This document shows, piece by piece, positions 9,024 through 17,236 of a DNA stretch of 64,000 nucleotides (position 1 is its first letter; every line of letters starts with the position of its first letter). Source of the stretch: Mesorhizobium sp. B2-8-5. GTDB lineage: Bacteria > Pseudomonadota > Alphaproteobacteria > Rhizobiales > Rhizobiaceae. The position numbers and the translations under genes are program-made. Where the stretch lies: the NCBI RefSeq assembly GCF_006440675.2, contig NZ_CP083951.1, forward strand, positions 868,001 through 932,000, in the 5' to 3' direction. The notes under the pieces were generated by a model. The model had not been told where the DNA came from, made no database searches, and saw only the letters and a list, made by a program, of their open reading frames with translations.

Positions 9024-9926
9024 ATGAGCGAAAGACGCTTCTTCATCTTCGGCGCCGGCTATTCGGCCAAGGCTTTCGCACTGGCCAACGCGTACCGCGC
9101 GCCGGTCTTTGGCACGACCCGGGCGCCGAAAAAGTTCGAGGCGCTGCGGTCGGCCGGCATCGAGCCGCTGCGGTTCGACGGCGCGCTGTCGCCCGAGCTC
9201 AGCGATGCGCTTGCACAGACCACGCATCTCATCGTCTCGGTCGGCCCCGACGACGCCGGCGACCCGGTGCTCAACGCCACCGGCGAGACGATCCGGGCAA
9301 AGATGCCGGCGCTCGAATGGATCGGCTATCTCTCGACCGTCGGCGTCTATGGCGACCATGGCGGCGCCTGGGTGGACGAGACCAGCGACTGCCGGCCGGT
9401 GTCGAAGCGTTCGGTGATGCGGGTGGCGGCCGAACAGGAATGGCTGAGGCTTGGCCGGGAGATCGGCAAACCGGTGGCGATCCTGCGGCTTTCCGGCATC
9501 TACGGACCGGGCCGCAACGCGCTGGCCAATCTCGAGGACGGCACGGCGCGGCGGCTGGTCAAGCCGGACCAGGTGTTCAACCGCATCCATTGCGACGACA
9601 TCGCCGGCGCGCTTTGGCTTCTGGCTGAAAACAATCTCGGCGGCATCTTCAACGTCACCGATGACGAGCCGGCGCCGCCGCAGGATGTCGTCGCCTATGC
9701 CGCCAGGCTGATGGGCGTCACGCCGCCGCCGGAAATTCCCTTCGAGACCGCCCAACTTTCGCCCATGGCGCGGTCTTTCTATGGCGAGAACAAGCGCGTC
9801 GCGAATCAGGCGATCAAGGCGGCTGGCTATCGCTTCCGGTTTCCGAACTATCGGGTGGCGCTGGAGCGGATGTGGGCCGAGGGCAACTGGCGGGACGGAG
9901 CGCCGCGCAGCCCGATCAGAGCATGA
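9024..9926 (+). CDS. SDR/NAD(P)-dependent epimerase-like protein
   Basis: A 300-residue Rossmann-fold protein. The N-terminus RRFFIFGAGYSAKAFALA has the FGxGYxxxA form seen in bacterial YeeZ-like atypical SDRs. LEWIGYLSTVGVYGDHGGAWVDE and AILRLSGIYGPGRNAL match NAD-dependent epimerase/dehydratases. The canonical YxxxK is not obvious, so the catalytic activity is uncertain. AAGGGGGT precedes the ATG at 9024. It lies 13 bases after queG on the same strand. The TGA stop is contributed by a family B repeat. Confidence 0.85.
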   Translation: MSERRFFIFGAGYSAKAFALANAYRAPVFGTTRAPKKFEALRSAGIEPLRFDGALSPELSDALAQTTHLIVSVGPDDAGDPVLNATGETIRAKMPALEWIGYLSTVGVYGDHGGAWVDETSDCRPVSKRSVMRVAAEQEWLRLGREIGKPVAILRLSGIYGPGRNALANLEDGTARRLVKPDQVFNRIHCDDIAGALWLLAENNLGGIFNVTDDEPAPPQDVVAYAARLMGVTPPPEIPFETAQLSPMARSFYGENKRVANQAIKAAGYRFRFPNYRVALERMWAEGNWRDGAPRSPIRA

Positions 9927-9968
9927 TCCCGAAAAGTGGGAACCGGTTTTCGCAAAAGATCATGCTCC
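9917..9968. repeat. Family B hairpin repeat (consensus-like copy)
   Basis: AGAGCATGATCCCGAAAAGT, GGGAACCGGTTTTCGCAAAA, then GATCATGCTCC: an almost perfect hairpin. The epimerase stop TGA at 9924-9926 is part of it. This is the best copy from which to define the family. Confidence 0.88.
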
Positions 9969-10015
9969 AACAAGAGTTAGATCAGGATGACGATTCGACG
10001 AACGTCATCCTGATT

Positions 10016-10073
10016 TTGAGGATGATGCCGAAAAGTGTGAAGCGGTTTTCGGACGACATCATCCTTCTTTGAT
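10016..10073. repeat. Family B hairpin repeat, diverged
   Basis: GAGGATGATGCCGAAAAGTG, GAAGCGGTTTTCGGACGACA, then TCATCCTTC. It lies between the previous copy and mepA, and the intervening AACGTCATCCTGATTTTGAG suggests nested or tandem insertion. Confidence 0.75.
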
Positions 10074-10181
10074 TCAGAGCCGCATGATCGATGCGGGACG
10101 CACGACGTGGTACGATTCGTTCCTGATCGGGTTCGCCTGACCGGGCGGCAAATCGATAGACTGGAGAGGGACCCCAGCCTG

Positions 10182-10958
10182 ATGAATTTGCGATCGCTGC
10201 CTGACCGCAAGCCGTTCCTGACCGCGGCGCTGGCGCTGGTGGCCCTGGCCGCGCTGGCGGCTGTCGCCATTTCAGCCGAACCCCGCGCGAATGACCTGTT
10301 CGGCGCCCGGAAACTGCCGGCCGTGGCACCCGCGCAATCCTTCGGCTTCTACTCCAAGGGCTGCTTCACCGGCGGCGTGGCGCTGCCGATGGACGGGCCG
10401 ACCTGGGAAGTGATGCGCCCGTCGCGCAACCGCCGCTGGGGCCATCCGGTGATGATCGCGCTGATCGAGAAGCTTTCGCGCGACGCGGTAGCCGATGGCT
10501 GGCCGGGGCTTCTGGTCGGCGACGTCTCGCAACCGCGCGGCGGACCGATGATGACCGGCCATGCCTCGCACCAGATCGGTCTCGATGCCGACATATGGCT
10601 GACGCCGATGCCAAGGCGGCCGCTGACCATGGCGCAGCGCGAATCGATGAGCGCGACGCTGATGGTCGACGACAAGACGCATCTGGTGAAGGACGCGCTG
10701 TGGACCCCGGCGCATACGCGGCTTTTGAAGCGCGCGGCGAGCTATCCGGAGGTCGAGCGCATCCTGGTCAATGCCGGCATCAAGAAGAAGCTCTGCGACA
10801 CCGTCACCGGCGACCGCTCCTGGCTGCGCAAGATCCGGCCATTCTGGGGCCATGACTATCATTTTCACATGCGCATCGGCTGCCAGCCGGGCTCGCCTTT
10901 CTGCAAGGCGCAGGAGACGACGCTGGAGGACGATGGCTGCGGCAAGGCGCTGGCCTAG
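10182..10958 (+). CDS. mepA: Penicillin-insensitive murein endopeptidase, 3' end cut by amber codon
   Basis: Encodes 258 residues of a periplasmic peptidase M74 (MepA) that cleaves D-Ala-meso-DAP cross-links in peptidoglycan. An N-terminal hydrophobic signal (residues about 10-32) precedes the enzyme. Zinc-ligand motifs are intact: GHASHQIGLDADIW near 126-139 and WGHDYHFHMRIGC near 225. Cys residues 61 and later fit the family disulfides. TAG at 10956 interrupts CGKALA-*-WFTEEPWRPN, where relatives of this type normally read a Tyr before WFTEEPW (from memory, not checked). All catalytic motifs precede the stop, so a shortened enzyme may still work. Confidence 0.88.
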   Translation: MNLRSLPDRKPFLTAALALVALAALAAVAISAEPRANDLFGARKLPAVAPAQSFGFYSKGCFTGGVALPMDGPTWEVMRPSRNRRWGHPVMIALIEKLSRDAVADGWPGLLVGDVSQPRGGPMMTGHASHQIGLDADIWLTPMPRRPLTMAQRESMSATLMVDDKTHLVKDALWTPAHTRLLKRAASYPEVERILVNAGIKKKLCDTVTGDRSWLRKIRPFWGHDYHFHMRIGCQPGSPFCKAQETTLEDDGCGKALA

Positions 10959-11261
10959 TGGTTCACCGAGGAGCCGTGGCGGCCGAACAAAAACCCGGAC
11001 GCGCCCAAGGCGCGCGACGTGATGACGATGGCCAATCTGCCGAAGCAATGCCAGGACGTGGTCAATGCGCCGGACGCGCCTTCGCTGGAGGCGGTGACCT
11101 ATCATGGCGTCGGCGCAGCGGTCGCCGTGGCCGAGCCGCAGCCGACCGAGCCGGCGGAGATGATCTCCAGCGGCAACGCCTCGGTTTCGTCGGCGGCAAG
11201 CGCCTTCGCGCCGACGCCCAAGATCGGCATCCCGTTGCCGCGCCCACGGCCGGGGAACTAG
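10959..11261 (+). pseudogene. mepA: In-frame 3' continuation of mepA beyond the amber codon
   Basis: The same frame stays open for 100 codons after the TAG and reads WFTEEPWRPNKNP, ARDVMTMANLPKQCQDVV and an Ala/Pro-rich low-complexity tail ending PKIGIPLPRPRPGN. The first part is typical C-terminal MepA sequence, so it was coding until recently or is read through. No plausible independent start lies at its beginning. Confidence 0.8.
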
Positions 11262-11319
11262 TGGCACTGCACAGGGATTTTGACCGGTCGGCTCTGTTTG
11301 CGTTGCCAGGTGGCATGCG

Positions 11320-11450
11320 TTGGAGATTGGCCGAAACGCCCTTCGCGATCGTCATTCTAGGGCGGAGCAGGAGCGAAGCTCCGTCGCGAAGACCATAGAA
11401 TGACGAGGTTGGGGTGGCTTCAACCAATCTCCAGCGTTTGCGCTGATTCA
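11320..11450. repeat. Palindromic repeat family A, short variant with flanks
   Basis: Core CGTCATTCTAGGGCGGAGCA with GACCATAGAATGACGAGG inverted, flanked by inverted GGAGATTGGCCGAAACGC and GGCTTCAACCAATCTCC. The same flanked form is at 37056-37192 and 19607-19870. Outer bases GGGATTTTGACCGGTC (11275) and TTTCAAAATCCCTGTG (11495) form a further inverted pair, so the whole mobile or palindromic unit spans about 11270-11515. Confidence 0.75.
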
Positions 11451-11570
11451 CGGAAATGAACGGAAAATCCTGCACCAAGACAAACGGCAACCTTTCAAAA
11501 TCCCTGTGTCGGGGAACTAGCGCGTTTCACCGTTCACGGAAGCGGCGAAACGCCCTATCTCTTTGCTTTG

Positions 11571-11642
11571 ACGCAATTCCGGACGGAAGGTTACGGCGAA
11601 GGCGCCGAGCTTAACCGCTCACACTTTTCCTGGAATTGCTCC
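11571..11642. repeat. Imperfect inverted repeat family D
   Basis: ACGCAATTCCGGACGGAAGG and CACTTTTCCTGGAATTGCTC, inverted around a 35-base loop; homologous to 4533-4581. The rest of the 484-base gap between mepA and glk holds family A and D repeats and no credible gene. Confidence 0.6.
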
Positions 11643-11745
11643 AAGCGCAAGCGGGCTTCCCCTTTGCGGGCTCATGCGCTAGTCAATCGATTGAAATGGG
11701 CGATGGAAGCGGCACAGCGGCGCCGCAACGAGGACGATCAAGAGC

Positions 11746-12765
11746 ATGGCAGGCGAGAACGAGACAGGGCTGCGGTTTCCGGTCCTGATCGGCGATATTG
11801 GCGGCACCAATGCGCGCTTCTCGATCGTGCTCGACGCCAATTCGGAAGCGACCGAGCCGCAGATCGTCCAGACGGCCAATTTCAAGACCATCGACGAGGC
11901 GATCCAGGCGGCGGTGCTCGACCGCTCGTCCATCCAGCCGAACTCGGCGGTGCTGGCGATCGCCGGGCCGGTCGACGGCGACGAGATCCCGCTCACCAAC
12001 TGCCCCTGGGTGGTGAAGCCCCGGCAAATGTTCGCCAATCTGGGCCTGAGCGAGGTCGTCGTGCTCAACGATTTCGAGGCGCAGGCGCTGGCCGTGGTGG
12101 CGCTCGGCGAAGAGCACATGGAAAAGATCGGCGGCGGCACGCCGGAACCCAATGCGAGCCGGGTCGTGCTTGGCCCCGGCACCGGCCTTGGCGTCGCCGG
12201 GCTGATCCATGCGCTCAACCACTGGATCCCGGTGCCGGGCGAGGGCGGGCATATGGATATCGGCCCGCGCACGCCGCGCGACTTCGAGGTGTTCCCGCAT
12301 ATCGACAAGCTCGAAGGCCGCATCTCCGGCGAGCAGATCCTGTGCGGACGCGGGCTGGTCAACGTCTATCGTGCCGTGGCCAGGACGGACGGCAAGCCGA
12401 CGCCTTTCACGACGCCGGCCGAGGTCACGGCGGCCGCGCTCGCCAAATCCGATCCGGTGGCAGAGGAGGCGCTGGCGCTGTTCGTCACCTGCCTCGGCCG
12501 CACCGCGGGGGATCTCGCGCTGGTGTTCATGGGCCGCGGCGGCGTGTTCCTGACCGGCGGCATCGCGCAGAAGATCGTGCCGGCGCTGAAAGCCGGCAAT
12601 TTCCGCGCCGCGTTCGAGGACAAGGCGCCGCACAGCGCGCTGATGCGCGAAATGCCGGTCTATGTCATCACCCATCCGCTGGCGGCGCTGCTCGGGCTCG
12701 CCGCCTATGCCAGGACGCCTTCGCTGTTCGGCGTGCAGACGGCGGGCCGGCACTGGCGGGCTTGA
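11746..12765 (+). CDS. glk: Glucokinase
   Basis: A 339-residue ATP-dependent glucokinase of the bacterial Glk family that phosphorylates glucose to glucose-6-phosphate. Signatures: phosphate-1 loop [20 protein letters not shown]-like [10 protein letters not shown], catalytic [11 protein letters not shown] (Asp in the LNDF motif), adenosine-binding [12 protein letters not shown], and [17 protein letters not shown] 11746 is used; the frame is open upstream through repeat sequence. It precedes the ABC exporter gene by 80 bases on the same strand. Length is normal. Confidence 0.95.
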   Translation: MAGENETGLRFPVLIGDIGGTNARFSIVLDANSEATEPQIVQTANFKTIDEAIQAAVLDRSSIQPNSAVLAIAGPVDGDEIPLTNCPWVVKPRQMFANLGLSEVVVLNDFEAQALAVVALGEEHMEKIGGGTPEPNASRVVLGPGTGLGVAGLIHALNHWIPVPGEGGHMDIGPRTPRDFEVFPHIDKLEGRISGEQILCGRGLVNVYRAVARTDGKPTPFTTPAEVTAAALAKSDPVAEEALALFVTCLGRTAGDLALVFMGRGGVFLTGGIAQKIVPALKAGNFRAAFEDKAPHSALMREMPVYVITHPLAALLGLAAYARTPSLFGVQTAGRHWRA

Positions 12766-12845
12766 TCGCGCCAGCGTTAGGGCTGGCGATCGGCCGGCGC
12801 GACGAAGTTTCGCCATAGGCAAGCCGTAGCCGGGGCGCTAAGAGG

Positions 12846-14768
12846 ATGCCGAAATGCGGCCCATCCGACACGCGGAAAACCACGAAGCGCCCTGATTTGA
12901 CTGTTCAAACTTCCCTCAAACTGAAAGTCCAGCCCACCGAGGTCAGCGCGGTGCTGCGCCGCATCCTGGCCGAAAACGGCAAGGAATATCGCTGGACCTA
13001 TGTCGTCGCCGTCGCCTGCCTGCTGATCGTTTCCGGCACCACCGCCTTCACGGCGTGGATCATGGCCCCGATGATCAACCAGATCTTCTACGAACGGCGC
13101 AGCGACATGATCGTGTGGATCTGCGCCGGTTTCATGGGCGCCTCCCTGCTGCGCGGCTTCGCCGGCTATGGCCAGGCAGTGGCGCTGGCGACGATCGGCA
13201 ACAATCTGGTCGCCCGCTACCAGAAGCGCAGCTTCGACCATCTGATGAAGCTCGGCGTCAACTTCTTCAACGAGACCCGTTCCGGCCGGCTGGCGGCACA
13301 GGTCAACGAGAATGTCGGCGGCATCCGAGACCTGCTGTCGCTGACGCTAACCTCCATCAGCCGCGACGCGGTCTCGCTCGTCGCCCTTCTCGGCGTGATG
13401 ATCTACCAGGATCCGGTGCTGTCGCTCAGCTCGCTGCTGATCGGGCCGCCGTTGATCTGGGCCGTCGTCTACATCACCCGCCGCCTGCGCAAGATCAACC
13501 GGGAATCCGTGCTGATCAACTCGCGGCTGAACGGATCGGTGCAGGAGGCCACCCAAGGCATCGCCATCGTCAAGGCCTTCACCCTGGAGGACGAGCTGGC
13601 GCGCCGCATCGGCATCATGGCCGACACGGCCGAGCAGCGTAACAACAAGATCGCCCGCGTCGCGGAGCGGCTGTCGCCGATTTCCGAAATCCTGGGCGGT
13701 CTCGCCATTACCGCCGTGCTTGCCTATTCCGGCTATCGGGCGCTGGTGCTCGGACAGCCGCCGGGCGCCGTGTTTTCCTTCATCACCGCGCTGATCCTGG
13801 CCTATGACCCGGCAAGACGCCTGGCCCGGACACAGGTCGGCATGGAACGTGCCCTGGTCAACGCGCGCATGATCTACGAACTGCTCGACCTCGAGCCGAA
13901 GCAGGGTGACGCGCCCGACGCGGTCGAGGCGAAGGTCACTACCGGCGAGGTGCGCTTCCACCATGTGACATTCGGCTACAACGCCGACATGCCGGTGCTC
14001 AGGGATTTGAGCTTTACCGCCGCCGCCGGCAAGGTGACGGCCGTCGTCGGCGCATCGGGCGCCGGCAAGTCGACGATGGTGGCGCTGCTGCAGCGCTTCT
14101 ACGACGTCGACGAGGGCTCGATCGAGGTCGACGGCCAGGATATTGCCAAGGTGACCAAGCATTCGCTGCGCCAATCGATCGCCTATGTGGCGCAGGCGCC
14201 TTATCTCTTCGAAGGCACGATCCGCGACAACATCCGCTACGGCCGGCTCTCGGCCACCGACGCCGAGATCGAGCAGGCGGCGAAACAAGCGGCGGCCGAC
14301 GAGTTCATCCGCCAGCAGCCGGAAGGCTACGACACGCCGGTCGGCGAAGGCGGCTCGACCCTTTCCGGCGGCCAGCGCCAGCGCGTCTCGATCGCGCGCG
14401 CGATCGTTCGCCAGGCGCCGATCCTCTTGCTCGACGAGGCGACCTCGGCGCTCGACAACGAGGCGGAGGCGCGCGTGCAGGAAGCGCTGACCCATGTCAT
14501 GGAAGGGCGCACGACGATCGTGATCGCGCACCGGCTGTCGACCGTGGTCAATGCCGACCACATCATCGTGCTGGAAGAGGGGCGGCTGGTCGAGGAAGGC
14601 ACGCATGCGACGCTGATGGCCGACCCGCACAGCATCTATGCCCGTTTCCACCGGATCCAGGGCAAGAAGGGGTTGGGGCTTGTCGACGACGTCAAGGCAA
14701 GCCAGACTTCGGGCCAAACTCCGGCGCCGCGCAGCCGCGCCAAGAAGACCGTCAGGAGAAGCGCATGA
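12846..14768 (+). CDS. ABC transporter ATP-binding protein/permease (MsbA-like exporter)
   Basis: A half-transporter of up to 640 residues: six predicted membrane segments in an ABC_membrane domain (about 40-330), then a nucleotide-binding domain with Walker [10 protein letters not shown], signature LSGGQRQR, Walker [13 protein letters not shown] and the H-loop AHRLST. Such homodimers flip lipids or export drugs; an MsbA-like lipid A flippase role is possible but not shown. A basic tail ([12 protein letters not shown]) ends it. ATG 12846 has poor spacing to a ribosome site, so TTG at about 12897 ([10 protein letters not shown]) is an alternative. Its end overlaps dapB as ATGA. Confidence 0.9.
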   Translation: MPKCGPSDTRKTTKRPDLTVQTSLKLKVQPTEVSAVLRRILAENGKEYRWTYVVAVACLLIVSGTTAFTAWIMAPMINQIFYERRSDMIVWICAGFMGASLLRGFAGYGQAVALATIGNNLVARYQKRSFDHLMKLGVNFFNETRSGRLAAQVNENVGGIRDLLSLTLTSISRDAVSLVALLGVMIYQDPVLSLSSLLIGPPLIWAVVYITRRLRKINRESVLINSRLNGSVQEATQGIAIVKAFTLEDELARRIGIMADTAEQRNNKIARVAERLSPISEILGGLAITAVLAYSGYRALVLGQPPGAVFSFITALILAYDPARRLARTQVGMERALVNARMIYELLDLEPKQGDAPDAVEAKVTTGEVRFHHVTFGYNADMPVLRDLSFTAAAGKVTAVVGASGAGKSTMVALLQRFYDVDEGSIEVDGQDIAKVTKHSLRQSIAYVAQAPYLFEGTIRDNIRYGRLSATDAEIEQAAKQAAADEFIRQQPEGYDTPVGEGGSTLSGGQRQRVSIARAIVRQAPILLLDEATSALDNEAEARVQEALTHVMEGRTTIVIAHRLSTVVNADHIIVLEEGRLVEEGTHATLMADPHSIYARFHRIQGKKGLGLVDDVKASQTSGQTPAPRSRAKKTVRRSA

Positions 14769-15586
14769 GCGAAGCCGGCGATATGGGCCTGGTTGTGGTG
14801 GGCGCCGCCGGCCGCATGGGCCAGACGCTGATCCGCGCCATCCACACCATGCCCGGCGTGCGCGTCGCCGCCGCGATCGAGCGGCCGGACTCGGCGCATC
14901 TCGGCAAGGATGCCGGCGAGCTCGCCGGCATCGGCATCATCAACGTGCCGATCGCCGACGATCCGCTGCCGGCCTTCGCCAAGGCCGATGGCGTGCTCGA
15001 TTTCACGGCTCCAAGCGCGAGCGTCGAATTCGCCGGCTATGCCGCGCAGGCGCGCATCGTCCATGTCATCGGCACCACCGGCTGCTCGGCCGACGACAAT
15101 GCCAGAATCGCCGCCGCCGCGCGCCATGCCACGATCGTCAAATCCGGCAATATGAGCCTCGGCGTCAATCTTCTGACGGCGCTGGTCGAGCAGGCGGCGA
15201 AGGCGCTCGACCCCGACGATTTCGACATCGAGATCCTGGAAATGCACCACCGGCACAAGGTCGACGCGCCGTCCGGCACGGCGCTGCTGCTCGGCGAAGC
15301 GGCGGCGAAAGGGCGCGGCATCGATCTTGCCGACAACAGCGTGCGGGTGCGCGACGGCCATACCGGCGTGCGCAAGACGGGCTCGATCGGCTTTGCCACG
15401 CTGCGCGGCGGCTCCGTCGTCGGCGACCACAGCGTGATCCTTGCCGGCACCGGCGAGCGCATCACGCTTTCCCACCATGCCGAGGACCGGGCGATCTTCG
15501 CCCGCGGCGCGGTGAAAGCCGCGCTTTGGGCCCGCGCGAAGAAGCCGGGGCTTTATTCCATGCGGGACGTGCTCGGCCTGAGCTGA
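14765..15586 (+). CDS. dapB: 4-hydroxy-tetrahydrodipicolinate reductase
   Basis: A 273-residue enzyme of the diaminopimelate/lysine pathway that reduces the DapA product with NAD(P)H. The N-terminal nucleotide site [16 protein letters not shown], the central [14 protein letters not shown] and GTTGCS loops, and the catalytic signature [16 protein letters not shown] (His-His and Lys) are all present. [17 protein letters not shown] near the C-terminus matches the family. Its start overlaps the ABC exporter stop by four bases. gpmA follows after 30 bases; the dapB-gpmA order is familiar in rhizobia. Confidence 0.97.
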   Translation: MSEAGDMGLVVVGAAGRMGQTLIRAIHTMPGVRVAAAIERPDSAHLGKDAGELAGIGIINVPIADDPLPAFAKADGVLDFTAPSASVEFAGYAAQARIVHVIGTTGCSADDNARIAAAARHATIVKSGNMSLGVNLLTALVEQAAKALDPDDFDIEILEMHHRHKVDAPSGTALLLGEAAAKGRGIDLADNSVRVRDGHTGVRKTGSIGFATLRGGSVVGDHSVILAGTGERITLSHHAEDRAIFARGAVKAALWARAKKPGLYSMRDVLGLS

Positions 15587-15616
15587 TCCCTATCCAAACA
15601 TTCTATAGGAGCTGAC

Positions 15617-16237
15617 ATGTCGGGAACTCTCGTGCTCGTGCGCCACGGCCAGAGCGAATGGAACCTAAAGAACCTGTTCACCGGCTGGCGCGACGTCGGG
15701 CTGACCGAGCAGGGCACAGCCGAGGCGCATGCCGCCGGCGAGAAGCTCAAGGCGCGCGGCCTGAAGTTCGACATCGCCTACACGTCTGCCCTGAAGCGGG
15801 CGCAGGTGACCTGCCAGCACATCCTCGACATCGTCGGCCAGGGCGACCTGAAGACGATCCGCGACCAGGCGCTCAACGAGCGCGACTATGGCGACCTCTC
15901 CGGCCTCAACAAGGACGACGCGCGCAAGAAGTGGGGCGAGGAACAGGTGCATATCTGGCGCCGTTCCTACGACATCGCGCCGCCCGGCGGCGAAAGCCTG
16001 AAGGACACCGGCGCGCGCGTCTGGCCCTATTACCTGCACGAAGTGCAGCCGCATGTGCTGCGCGGCGAGACGGTGCTGGTCGCCGCGCACGGCAACTCGC
16101 TGCGCGCGCTGATCATGGCGCTGGACGGCAAGAGCGGCGAGGAGATCGTCAAGCTCGAGCTCGGCACCGGCGTGCCGATCGTCTACAAGCTCAACGCCGA
16201 TTCCACCGTGGCGTCGAAGGACGTGCTGGAGGGGTAA
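15617..16237 (+). CDS. gpmA: 2,3-bisphosphoglycerate-dependent phosphoglycerate mutase
   Basis: A 206-residue histidine phosphatase superfamily enzyme interconverting 3- and 2-phosphoglycerate in glycolysis and gluconeogenesis. The phosphohistidine motif [18 protein letters not shown] is at the N-terminus, [17 protein letters not shown] carries the second-site residues, and [15 protein letters not shown] holds the second catalytic His. AGGAGCTGAC precedes the ATG well. The protein is shorter than the enterobacterial enzyme (about 250), as is usual in alphaproteobacteria. Confidence 0.96.
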   Translation: MSGTLVLVRHGQSEWNLKNLFTGWRDVGLTEQGTAEAHAAGEKLKARGLKFDIAYTSALKRAQVTCQHILDIVGQGDLKTIRDQALNERDYGDLSGLNKDDARKKWGEEQVHIWRRSYDIAPPGGESLKDTGARVWPYYLHEVQPHVLRGETVLVAAHGNSLRALIMALDGKSGEEIVKLELGTGVPIVYKLNADSTVASKDVLEG

Positions 16238-16261
16238 GGCAAGCCGGCTCAGGCAATGCGG

Positions 16262-16328
16262 TCTATTTTTGTTTTGTTGCATGTCGATATCCCAAAACCG
16301 CTGGGCACTTTGGGCGACATGCAACGAA
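16262..16328. repeat. Family E hairpin repeat
   Basis: GTTGCATGTCGATATCCC and GGGCGACATGCAACG are inverted around AAAACCGCTGGGCACTTT. A second copy is at 29290-29344 after the RlpA-like gene. Both follow a coding region, so they might act in transcript ends. Confidence 0.7.
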
Positions 16329-16377
16329 AAAAGCGCGTTGACACATATCGTTTGCCCGCTTACATCAGCGCCCACCA

Positions 16378-16462
16378 GCCCAGATGGCGGAATTGGTAGA
16401 CGCGCACGGTTCAGGTCCGTGTTCCGCAAGGAGTGGAGGTTCGAGTCCTCTTCTGGGCACCA
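16378..16462 (+). tRNA. tRNA-Leu (anticodon CAG)
   Basis: An 85-base cloverleaf: acceptor GCCCAGA pairs with TCTGGGC, then discriminator A and an encoded CCA. The anticodon stem CACGG/CCGTG encloses loop TTCAGGT with anticodon CAG, reading CTG leucine codons. The variable arm (TTCCGCAAGGAG) is long, as expected for a class II leucine tRNA, and the T arm is GGAGGTTCGAGTCCTC. A direct repeat begins at its last base. Confidence 0.96.
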
Positions 16463-16830
16463 TCCTTCGCTCTTCGAGCTTCGGATGGCAGGCCATCCCG
16501 GAGTTCCAAGAGCGAAGGGGTCGCCATTCATCCCGACTGCCAACGGGATGCAAGTCTCAACCTTCGCGATTAGCCGTAAGCTTCCAAACTTCGTCATTCC
16601 AGGGCGGAGCAAGGAGCGAAGCGACGCGCGCAGACCCTGGAATCCATGCCGTGACGTCGAGGCGTTGCAGCGGTTACAGAATTCCGCTCCGTTGTACTAT
16701 ATGACCCGCGTCACGGCATGGATTCTCGGGTCAAGCCCGAGAATGACGACATGTGGCCGTTGGCCCAATCTCCCCTTCCGGTCCGTCTCCGAACAAGCCG
16801 CTCCAAACCCGGCGACCGGTTTGGTTTTAA
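16462..16830. repeat. Direct duplication, copy 1 (contains a family A repeat)
   Basis: Begins at ATCCTTCGCTCTTCGAGC directly after the tRNA CCA and runs through a full family A palindrome to CCCAATCTCCCCTTCCGG. It matches 16873-17225 almost base for base at an offset of 411, then 400 after an 11-base deletion in copy 2. The copies differ by scattered substitutions, so the duplication is not an assembly artefact of identical sequence. No gene is seen in it. Confidence 0.88.
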
Positions 16831-16872
16831 GCTGGCCTGCCGACGCTATACGCATGAAGAGCCATGAAGCCG

Positions 16873-17225
16873 ATCCTTCGCTCTTCGAGCTTCGGATGGC
16901 AGGCCATCCCGGAGCTCCGAGAGCGAAGGGGTCGCCATTTGATTCCCGACTGCCAACGGGGTGCAAGTCTCAACCTTCGCGATCAGCCGTAAGCTTCCGA
17001 ACTTCGTCATTCCAGGGGCGGAGCAAGGAGCGAGGCGACGCGCGCAGACCGTGACGTCGAGGCGTTGCAGCGGTTACAGAATTCCGCTCCGTTGCACTAT
17101 ATGACCCGCTTCACGCCATGGATTCTCGGGTCAAGCCCGAGAATGACGACATGTGGCCGTTGGCCCAATCTCCCCTTCCGGCCGGTCCCTCAACAAACCG
17201 CTTCAAACCTTGCGACCTCGGCGCT
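16873..17225. repeat. Direct duplication, copy 2
   Basis: Second copy of the unit after tRNA-Leu. It has lost the CCTGGAATCCATG segment of the left family A arm, so that palindrome is broken here. It ends a few bases before the start of the FAD oxidoreductase gene and so forms the upstream region of that gene. Confidence 0.86.
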
Positions 17226-17236
17226 ACGCTCCGGCC

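Noticed and set aside
10959..11261. Separate downstream gene after mepA
   Set aside because: It lies in the same frame, has no start or ribosome site at its beginning, and continues the MepA sequence. It is the tail of an interrupted gene.
13347..14717. 456-codon reverse ORF opposite the ABC exporter
   Set aside because: It mirrors the transmembrane and ATPase gene on the plus strand, with Asp/Arg/His-rich composition and no family signature. It is a shadow of the real gene.
14638..15615. Plus-strand ORF overlapping dapB in another frame
   Set aside because: Arg/Gly/Ala-rich translation without any domain; dapB in the alternative frame has every family motif.
16462..17225. Possible CRISPR array or integrative-element attachment sites after tRNA-Leu
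   Set aside because: Only two long diverged units, no regular short repeats or spacers, and no integrase or cas gene nearby. A direct duplication explains it.
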